Positions 56,401 through 64,000 of a stretch of 64,000 nt of DNA are shown here, in pieces; the stretch's first letter is position 1; each line of letters opens with the position of its first letter. Below the pieces are notes generated by a model that was not told the DNA's origin, did not search any database, and was given only the letters and a program-made list of their open reading frames with translations. The DNA is from Taudactylus pleione (lineage: Eukaryota > Chordata > Amphibia > Anura > Myobatrachidae), in contig JAUIMM010001257.1 in assembly GCA_031769625.1 (NCBI GenBank), positions 62,001 to 126,000 on the forward strand. The letters are read 5' to 3'. The position numbers were made by a program, and so were the translations under genes.

Positions 56401-59400
56401 TTTTGAAGAAAAACATTTTTTGCTGATTTTTAAGGTCCGGGGCTTACAGAATTTTCCATACGGATAAATTTATTTCTGGAGAGTTCTGTGTCAAAATTAA
56501 GCACCAAAATCAACTTCTGTCACCATAGCAAATCTTTTTTAAGGTTTACTGAAAGTTTTAAGCCGAATTTGGGGTTTTTTGAAGAAAAAAATTTTAGGCC
56601 AATTTTTAAGGTCCGGGGCTTACAGAATTTTCCATATGGGTAAATGTATTTCTGGAGAGTTCTGTGTCAAAATTAAGCACCAAAATCAACTTCTGTCACC
56701 ACAGCAAATGTTTTTTAATGTTTATTGAAAGTTTTAAGCCGAATTTGGGGATTTTTAAAGAAAAAAATTTTTGGGTGATTTTTAAGGTCCGGAGCTTACA
56801 GAAATTTCCATACGGGTAAATTTATTTCTGGAGAGTTCTGTGTCAAAATTAAGCACCAAAATCAACTTCTGTCACCGCAGCAAATGTTTTTTAAGGTTTA
56901 CTGAAAGTTTTAAGCCGAATTTGGGGATTTTTGAAGAAAAAAATTTTTGCCCGATTTTTAAGGTCCGGGGCTTACAGAATTTTTCATACGGTCAAATTTA
57001 TTTCTGGAGAGTTCTGAGTCAAAATTAAGCACCAAAATCAACTTCTGTCACCACAGCAAATCTTTTTTAAAGTTTACTGAAAGTTTTAAGCCGAATTTGG
57101 GGATTTTTGAAGAAAAAAATTTTGGGCCGATTTTTAAGGTCCGGGGCTTACAGAATTTTCCATATGGGTAAATTTATTTCTGGAGAGTTCTGTGTCAAAA
57201 TTAAGCACCAAAATCAACTTCTGTCACCGCAGCAAATGTTTTTTAAGGTTTACTGAAAGTTTTAAGCCGAATTTGGGGATTTTTGAAGAAAAACATTTTT
57301 TGCTGATTTTTAAGGTCCAGGGCTTACAGAATTTTCCATACGGATAAATTTATTTCTGGAGAGTTCTGTGTCAAAATTAAGCACCAAAATCAACTTTTGT
57401 CACCACAGCAAATGTTTTTTAATGTTTATTGAAAGTTTTAAGCCGAATTTGGGGATTTTTGAAGAAAAAAATTTTTGGCTGATTTTTAAGGTCGGAGCTT
57501 TCAGAAATTTCCATACGGGTAAATTTATTTCTGGAGAGTTCTGTGTCAAAATTAAGCACCAAAATCAACTTCTGTCACTGTAGCAAATCTTTTTTAAAGT
57601 TTACTGAAAGTTTTAAGCCGAATTTGGGGTTTTTTGAAGAAAAAAATTTTTGGCCAATTTTTAATGTCCGGGGCTTACAGAATTTTGCATATGTGTAAAT
57701 GTAATTCTGGAGAGTTCTGTGTCAAAATTAAGCACCAAAATCAACTTCTGTCACCACAGCAAATGTATTTTTAATGTTTATTGAAAGTTTTTAGCCGAAT
57801 TTGGGGATCTTTGAAGAAAAACATTTTTGGCTGATTTTTAATGTCCGGGGCTTACAGATTTTTCCATACGGATAAATTTATTTCTGGAGAGTTCTGTGTC
57901 AAAATTAAGCACCAAAATCAACTTCTGTCACCGTAGCAAATGTTTTTTAAGGTTTACTGAAAGTTTTAAGCCGAATTTGGGGATTTTTGAAGAAAAAAAT
58001 TTTTGGCCGATTTTTAAGGTCCGGGGCTTACAGAATTTTTCATACGGTCAAATTTATTTCTGGAGAGTTCCGAGGCAAAATTAAGCACCAAAATCAACTT
58101 CTGTCACCACAGCAAATGTTTTTTAATGTTTATAGAAAGTTTTTAGCCGAATTTGGGGATTTTTGAAGAAAAAAATTTTTTGCTGATTTTTAAGGTCCGG
58201 GGCTTACAGAATTTTCCATACAGATAAATTTATTTCTGGAGAGTTCTGTGTCAAAATTAAGCACCAAAATCATCTTCTGTCACAACAGCAAATGTTTTTT
58301 AAGGTTTACTGAAAGTTTTAAGTCGAATTTGGGGATTTTTGAAGAAAAAAATTTTTGGCCGATTTTTAAGGTCCGGGGCTTACAGAATTTTTCATATGGG
58401 TAAATGTAATTCTGGAGAGTTCTGTGTCAAAATTAAGCACCAAAATCAACTTCTGTCACCACAGCAAATGTATTTTTAATGTTTATTGAAAGTTTTTAGC
58501 CGAATTTGGGGATTTTTGAAGAAAAACATTTTTGGCTGATTTTTAAGGTCCGGGGCTTACAGAATTTTCCATACGGGTAAATTTATTTCTGGAGAGTTCT
58601 GTGTCAAAATTAAGCACCAAAATCAACTTCTGTCACCGCAGCAAATGTTATTTAAGGTTTACTGAAAGCTTTAAGCCGAATTTGGGGATTTTTGAAGAAA
58701 AAAATTTTTGGCCGATTTTTAAGGTTCGGGGCTTACAGAATTTTTCATACGGTCAAATTTATTTCTGGAGAGTTCTGAGTCAAAATTAAGCACCAAAATC
58801 AACTTCTGTCACCACAGCAAATCTTTTTTAAAGTTTACTGAAAGTTTTAAGCCGAATTTGGGGATTTTTGAAGAAAAAAATTTGGGGCCGATTTTTAAGG
58901 TCCGGGGCTTACAGAATTTTCCATATGGGTAAATTTATTTCTGGAGAGTTCTGTGTCAAAATTAAGCACCAAAATCAACTTCTGTCACCGCATCAAATGT
59001 TTTTTAAGGTTTACTGAAAGTTTTAAGCCGAATTTGGGGATTTTTGAAGAAAAACATTTTTTGCTGATTTTTAAGGTCCGGGGCTTACAGAATTTTCCAT
59101 ACGGATAAATTTATTTCTGGAGAGTTCTGTGTCAAAATTAAGCACCAAAATCAACTTCTGTCACCATAGCAAATCTTTTTTAAGGTTTACTGAAAGTTTT
59201 AAGCCGAATTTGGGGTTTTTTGAAGAAAAAAATTTTAGGCCAATTTTTAAGGTCCGGGGCTTACAGAATTTTCCATATGGGTAAATGTATTTCTGGAGAG
59301 TTCTGTGTCAAAATTAAGCACCAAAATCAACTTCTGTCACCACAGCAAATGTTTTTTAATGTTTATTGAAAGTTTTAAGCCGAATTTGGGGATTTTTAAA

Positions 59401-61037
59401 GAAAAAAATTTTTGGGTGATTTTTAAGGTCCGGAGCTTACAGAAATTTCCATACGGGTAAATTTATTTCTGGAGAGTTCTGTGTCAAAATTAAGCACCAA
59501 AATCAACTTCTGTCACCGCAGCAAATGTTTTTTAAGGTTTACTGAAAGTTTTAAGCCGAATTTGGGGATTTTTGAAGAAAAAAATTTTTGCCCGATTTTT
59601 AAGGTCCGGGGCTTACAGAATTTTTCATACGGTCAAATTTATTTCTGGAGAGTTCTGAGTCAAAATTAAGCACCAAAATCAACTTCTGTCACCACAGCAA
59701 ATCTTTTTTAAAGTTTACTGAAAGTTTTAAGCCGAATTTGGGGATTTTTGAAGAAAAAAATTTTGGGCCGATTTTTAAGGTCCGGGGCTTACAGAATTTT
59801 CCATATGGGTAAATTTATTTCTGGAGAGTTCTGTGTCAAAATTAAGCACCAAAATCAACTTCTGTCACCGCAGCAAATGTTTTTTAAGGTTTACTGAAAG
59901 TTTTAAGCCGAATTTGGGGATTTTTGAAGAAAAACATTTTTTGCTGATTTTTAAGGTCCAGGGCTTACAGAATTTTCCATACGGATAAATTTATTTCTGG
60001 AGAGTTCTGTGTCAAAATTAAGCACCAAAATCAACTTTTGTCACCACAGCAAATGTTTTTTAATGTTTATTGAAAGTTTTAAGCCGAATTTGGGGATTTT
60101 TGAAGAAAAAAATTTTTGGCTGATTTTTAAGGTCGGAGCTTTCAGAAATTTCCATACGGGTAAATTTATTTCTGGAGAGTTCTGTGTCAAAATTAAGCAC
60201 CAAAATCAACTTCTGTCACTGTAGCAAATCTTTTTTACGGTTTACTGAAAGTTTTAAGCCGAATTTGGGGTTTTTTGAAGAAAAAAATTTTTGGCCAATT
60301 TTTAATGTCCGGGGCTTACAGAATTTTGCATATGTGTAAATGTAATTCTGGAGAGTTCTGTGTCAAAATTAAGCACCAAAATCAACTTCTGTCACCACAG
60401 CAAATGTATTTTTAATGTTTATTGAAAGTTTTTAGCCGAATTTGGGGATCTTTGAAGAAAAACATTTTTGGCTGATTTTTAATGTCCGGGGCTTACAGAT
60501 TTTTCCATACGGATAAATTTATTTCTGGAGAGTTCTGTGTCAAAATTAAGCACCAAAATCAACTTCTGTCACCGTAGCAAATGTTTTTTAAGGTTTACTG
60601 AAAGTTTTAAGCCGAATTTGGGGATTTTTGAAGAAAAAAATTTTTGGCCGATTTTTAAGGTCCGGGGCTTACAGAATTTTTCATACGGTCAAATTTATTT
60701 CTGGAGAGTTCCGAGGCAAAATTAAGCACCAAAATCAACTTCTGTCACCACAGCAAATGTTTTTTAATGTTTATAGAAAGTTTTTAGCCGAATTTGGGGA
60801 TTTTTGAAGAAAAAAATTTTTTGCTGATTTTTAAGGTCCGGGGCTTACAGAATTTTCCATACAGATAAATTTATTTCTGGAGAGTTCTGTGTCAAAATTA
60901 AGCACCAAAATCATCTTCTGTCACAACAGCAAATGTTTTTTAAGGTTTACTGAAAGTTTTAAGTCGAATTTGGGGATTTTTGAAGAAAAAAATTTTTGGC
61001 CGATTTTTAAGGTCCGGGGCTTACAGAATTTTTCATA
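50474..61037. repeat. 15-monomer higher-order repeat (2,641 bp), four copies
   Basis: Copies lie at about 50,474-53,114, 53,115-55,755, 55,756-58,396 and 58,397-61,037. Markers repeat every 2,641 bp, for example TGTTATTTAAGG near 50,723, 53,364, 56,005 and 58,646, and GATCTTTGAAG near 52,525, 55,166, 57,807 and 60,448. Copies 2-4 share CTTTTGTCACC and GAGCTTTCAG, while copy 1 has CTTCTGTCACC and GAGCTTACAG. Copy 2 has one extra T near 53,775 and one T fewer near 54,658. The joining monomer, with TTTTTCATATGGGTAAATG, appears a chimera of two monomer types. Confidence 0.92.
60577..60752. repeat. Representative consensus-like monomer (176 bp)
   Basis: This unit, counted from GCAAATG, shows the usual layout. 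Positions 8-18 hold a T-run followed by AAGGT; 29-38 hold TTTTAAGCCG; 44-57 hold GGGGATTTTTGAAG; 58-69 are an A-run directly followed by a T-run (the variable hinge); 70-85 hold GGCCGATTTTTAAGGT; 86-98 hold CCGGGGCTTACAG; 106-114 hold the CATACGGG region; 125-134 hold CTGGAGAGTT; 150-160 hold GCACCAAAATC; and the unit ends TGTCACCGTA. The consensus has five CpG sites (near 37, 73, 87, 110 and 173). This unit carries the GTCA variant at 112-115 in place of GGTA, and CCGAGG in place of CTGTGT near 135-140. Confidence 0.9.
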
Positions 61038-64000
61038 CGGGTAAATTTCTTTCTGGAGAGTTCTAAGTCAAAATTAAGCACCAAAATCAACTTCTGTCAC
61101 CGTAGCAAATCTTTTTTAAGGTTTACTGAAAGTTTTAAGCCGAATTTGGGGATTTTTGAAGAAAACAATTTTTGGCCGATTTTTAAGGTCCGGGGCTTAC
61201 AGAATTTTTCATACGGGTAAATTTATTTCTGGAGAGTTCTGTGTCAAAATTAAGCACCAAAATCAACTTCTGTCACCGTAGCAAATGTTTTTTAAGGTTT
61301 ACTGAAAGTTTTAAGCCGAATTTGGGGATTTTTGAAGAAAAAAATTTTTGCCCGATTTTTAAGGTCCGGGGCTTACAGACTTTTTCATACGGGTAAATTT
61401 ATTTCTGGAGAGTTCTGTGTCAAAATTAAGCACCAAAATCAACTTCTGTCACCACAGCAAATGTTTTTTAATGTTTATTGAAAGTTTTTAGCCGAATTTG
61501 GGGATTTTTGAAGAAAAACATTTTTTGCTGATTTTTAAGATCCAGGGCTTACAGAATTTTCCATACGGATAAATTTATTTCTGGAGAGTTCTGTGTCAAA
61601 ATTAAGCACCAAAATCAACTTCTGTCACCGTAGCAAATCTTTTTTACGGTTTACTGAAAGTTTTAAGCCGAATTTGGGGTTTTTTGAAGAAAAAAATTTT
61701 TGGCCAAATTTTAATGTCCGGGGCTTACAGAATTTTGCATATGTGTAAATGTAATTCTGGAGAGTTCTGTGTCAAAATTAAGCACCAAAATCAATTTCTG
61801 TCACCACAGCATATGTATTTTTAATGTTTATTGAAAGTTTTTAGCCGAATTTGGGGATTTTTGAAGAAAAACATTTTTGGCTGATTATTAATGTCCGGGG
61901 CTTACAGAATTTTCCATACGGATAAATTTATTTCTGGAGAGTTCTGTGTCAAAATTAAGCACCAAAATCAACTTCTGTCACCGTAGCAAATGTTTTTTAA
62001 GGTTTACTGAAAGTTTTAAGCCGAATTTGGGGATTTTTGAAGAAAAAAATTTTGGGCCGATTTTTAAGGTCCGGGGCTTACAGAATTTTTCATACGGTCA
62101 AATTTATTTCTGGAGAGTTCAGAGGCAAAATTAAGCACCAAAATCAACTTCTGTCACCATAGCAAAAGTTTTTTAATGTTTATAGAAAGTTTTTAGCCGA
62201 ATTTGGGGATTTTTGAAGAAAAAAATTTTTTGCTTATTTTTAAGGTCCGGGGCTTACAGAATTTTCCATATGGATAAATTTATTTCTGGAGAGTTCTGTG
62301 TCAAAATTAAGCACCAAAATCATCTTCTGTCACCGTAGCAAATCTTTTTTAAGGTTTACTGAAAGTTTTAAGCCGAATTTGGGGATTTTTGAAGAAAACA
62401 ATTTTTGGCCGATTTTTAAGGTCCGGGGCTTACAGAATTTTTCATACGGGTAAATTTATTTCTGGAGAGTTCTGTGTCAAAATTAAGCACCAAAATCAAC
62501 TTCTGTCACCGTAGCAAATGTTTTTTAAGGTTTACTGAAAGTTTTAAGCCGAATTTGGGGATTTTTGAAGAAAAAAATTTTTGGCCGATTTTTAAGGTCC
62601 GGGGCTTACAGACTTTTTCATACGGGTAAATTTATTTCTGGAGAGTTCTGAGTCAAAATTAAGCACCAAAATCAACTTCTGTCACTGTAGCAAATCTTTT
62701 TAAAGGTTTACTGAAAGTTTTCAGCCGAATTTGGGGTTTTTTGAAGAAAAAAATTTTTGGCCAATTTTTAAGGTCCGGGGCTTACAGAATTTTGCATATG
62801 GGTAAATGTAATTCTGGAGAGTTCTGTGTCAAAATTAAGCACCAAAATCAACTTCTGTCACCACAGCAAATGTATTTTTAATGTTTATTGAAAGTTTTTA
62901 GCCGAATTTGGGGATTTTTGAAGAAAAACATTTTTGGCTGATTTTTAAGGTCCGGGGCTTACAGAATTTTCCATACGGGTAAATTTATTTCTGGAGAGTT
63001 CTGTGTCAAAATTAAGCACCAAAATCAACTTCTGTCACCGCAGCAAATGTTATTTAAGGTTTACTGAAAGCTTTAAGCCGAATTTGGGGATTTTTGAAGA
63101 AAAAAATTTTTGGCCGATTTTTAAGGTTCGGGGCTTACAGAATTTTTCATACGGTCAAATTTATTTCTGGAGAGTTCTGAGTCAAAATTAAGCACCAAAA
63201 TCAACTTCTGTCACCACAGCAAATCTTTTTTAAAGTTTACTGAAAGTTTTAAGCCGAATTTGGGGATTTTTGAAGAAAAAAATTTGGGGCCGATTTTTAA
63301 GGTCCGGGGCTTACAGAATTTTCCATATGGGTAAATTTATTTCTGGAGAGTTCTGTGTCAAAATTAAGCACCAAAATCAACTTCTGTCACCGCATCAAAT
63401 GTTTTTTAAGGTTTACTGAAAGTTTTAAGCCGAATTTGGGGATTTTTGAAGAAAAACATTTTTTGCTGATTTTTAAGGTCCGGGGCTTACAGAATTTTCC
63501 ATACGGATAAATTTATTTCTGGAGAGTTCTGTGTCAAAATTAAGCACCAAAATCAACTTCTGTCACCATAGCAAATCTTTTTTAAGGTTTACTGAAAGTT
63601 TTAAGCCGAATTTGGGGTTTTTTGAAGAAAAAAATTTTAGGCCAATTTTTAAGGTCCGGGGCTTACAGAATTTTCCATATGGGTAAATGTATTTCTGGAG
63701 AGTTCTGTGTCAAAATTAAGCACCAAAATCAACTTCTGTCACCACAGCAAATGTTTTTTAATGTTTATTGAAAGTTTTAAGCCGAATTTGGGGATTTTTA
63801 AAGAAAAAATTTTTTGGGTGATTTTTAAGGTCCGGAGCTTACAGAAATTTCCATACGGGTAAATTTATTTCTGGAGAGTTCTGTGTCAAAATTAAGCACC
63901 AAAATCAACTTCTGTCACCGCAGCAAATGTTTTTTAAGGTTTACTGAAAGTTTTAAGCCGAATTTGGGGATTTTTGAAGAAAAAAATTTTTGCCCGATTT
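61038..64000. repeat. Return to 25-monomer order at the window end
   Basis: After CATA at 61,037 the sequence reads CGGGTAAATTTCTTTC, as at about 42,551, and then follows 42,551-45,514 at an offset of 18,486 bp to the window edge. It contains the ten monomers missing from the 15-monomer unit, including the CAGCATATG unit near 61,807 and the TTTTCAGCCG unit near 62,719. Private changes include CTAAGTC near 61,063, CAGAGGC near 62,120 and AAAAGTTTT near 62,165. Confidence 0.85.

Larger units (their letters stand above)
1..64000. repeat. Satellite DNA array, ~176-bp monomer, head to tail
   Basis: The same unit recurs from the first base to the last, always in the same orientation, at steps of 176 or 177 bp. 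Landmark motifs (CCGGGGCTTACAG, CTGGAGAGTT, AAGCACCAAAATCA) return once per unit throughout. About 363 monomers fit the window. I saw no unrelated insertion, no inversion and no unique sequence. The unit length is close to one nucleosome repeat and the array is A+T-rich, as is common in eukaryotic centromeric satellites; the centromeric role is inferred. There is no protein-coding potential: 176 is not a multiple of three, so each frame meets a stop within one or two units. I do not recognise the family. Confidence 0.98.

Noticed and set aside
60608..60672. Inverted repeat TAAGCC ... GGCTTA within the monomer
   Set aside because: Only six paired bases with a loop over 50 bases long, which is expected by chance and not persuasive as a structural element or terminator.
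60660..60700. CENP-B box-like site around CATACGGG
   Set aside because: The CGGG and an A at the right distance are present, but the TTCG half of the known box pattern is absent (the matching place reads AATT). I do not call a CENP-B box.
1017..63191. Dozens of similar short open frames (62-100 codons) on the + strand, sharing a Ser-Lys-Leu-Ser-Thr-Lys start
   Set aside because: They are the satellite monomer read in one frame. Nearly all begin with GTG (or TTG), not ATG. They arise where GTCAAA replaces GGTAAA and end when the 176-bp period shifts the frame into a stop. No ribosome-site context, domain or codon conservation supports them.
1..64000. CRISPR array (regular direct repeats)
   Set aside because: The 176-bp units abut with no unique spacers, no short palindromic repeat and no cas genes. 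The pattern is a tandem satellite.
1..64000. G-quadruplex potential from GGGG runs
   Set aside because: Each monomer has only two runs of four G on the + strand, about 40 bases apart, too sparse for a standard quadruplex motif.
1..64000. Assignment to a named plant centromere satellite of similar length (Arabidopsis 178-bp or Brassica 176-bp type)
   Set aside because: The length is close, but I could recognise no matching sequence motifs. Length alone does not identify a satellite family, so the host is left open.
1..64000. tRNA, rRNA, promoter or replication-origin elements
   Set aside because: No non-satellite sequence exists in the window to hold them. T-runs and A-runs resemble generic promoter or origin motifs, but they recur in every monomer and carry no specific signal.

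Overview
The whole 64 kb window is one uninterrupted satellite DNA array. A monomer of about 176 bp is repeated head to tail, all in one orientation, roughly 363 times. I found no gene, RNA gene, transposon, CRISPR array or unique spacer anywhere in it. The consensus monomer is about 34% G+C by hand count, and most units are 176 or 177 bp. This points to a eukaryotic centromeric or pericentromeric block; I do not recognise the satellite family and cannot name the species. Because the monomer length is not a multiple of three, no reading frame survives much beyond one unit.

The monomers are variants, and their order repeats at higher levels, giving nested higher-order repeats (HORs). Left to right: (1) a 42-monomer, 7,400-bp HOR in two nearly identical copies, 1-7,400 and 7,401-15,321, each containing an 11-monomer (1,939 bp) sub-repeat, the second also carrying an extra 3-monomer duplication; (2) an 18-monomer (3,169 bp) repeat, 15,322-21,170; (3) a 6-monomer (1,057 bp) repeat with an inner 3-monomer (529 bp) duplication, about 21,171-23,940; (4) a short link; (5) three apparently identical 9-monomer copies (1,585 bp), 24,356-29,126; (6) a mosaic with a 4-monomer (704 bp) duplication, 29,127-34,435; (7) two 22-monomer copies (3,875 and 3,874 bp), 34,436-42,184; (8) a mosaic related to a 25-monomer (4,402 bp) arrangement with whole-monomer deletions, 42,185-50,473; (9) four 15-monomer copies (2,641 bp), 50,474-61,037, which look like the 25-monomer unit after loss of ten monomers; (10) a return to the 25-monomer order to the window end.

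Nothing here encodes a pathway. The biology lies in array evolution (unequal exchange, whole-monomer loss, re-amplification), in CpG decay at every consensus CpG, which suggests germline cytosine methylation, and in a fixed-length A/T 'hinge' that varies between monomer types. HOR boundaries are approximate because neighbouring monomers are so alike that exact breakpoints are ambiguous.
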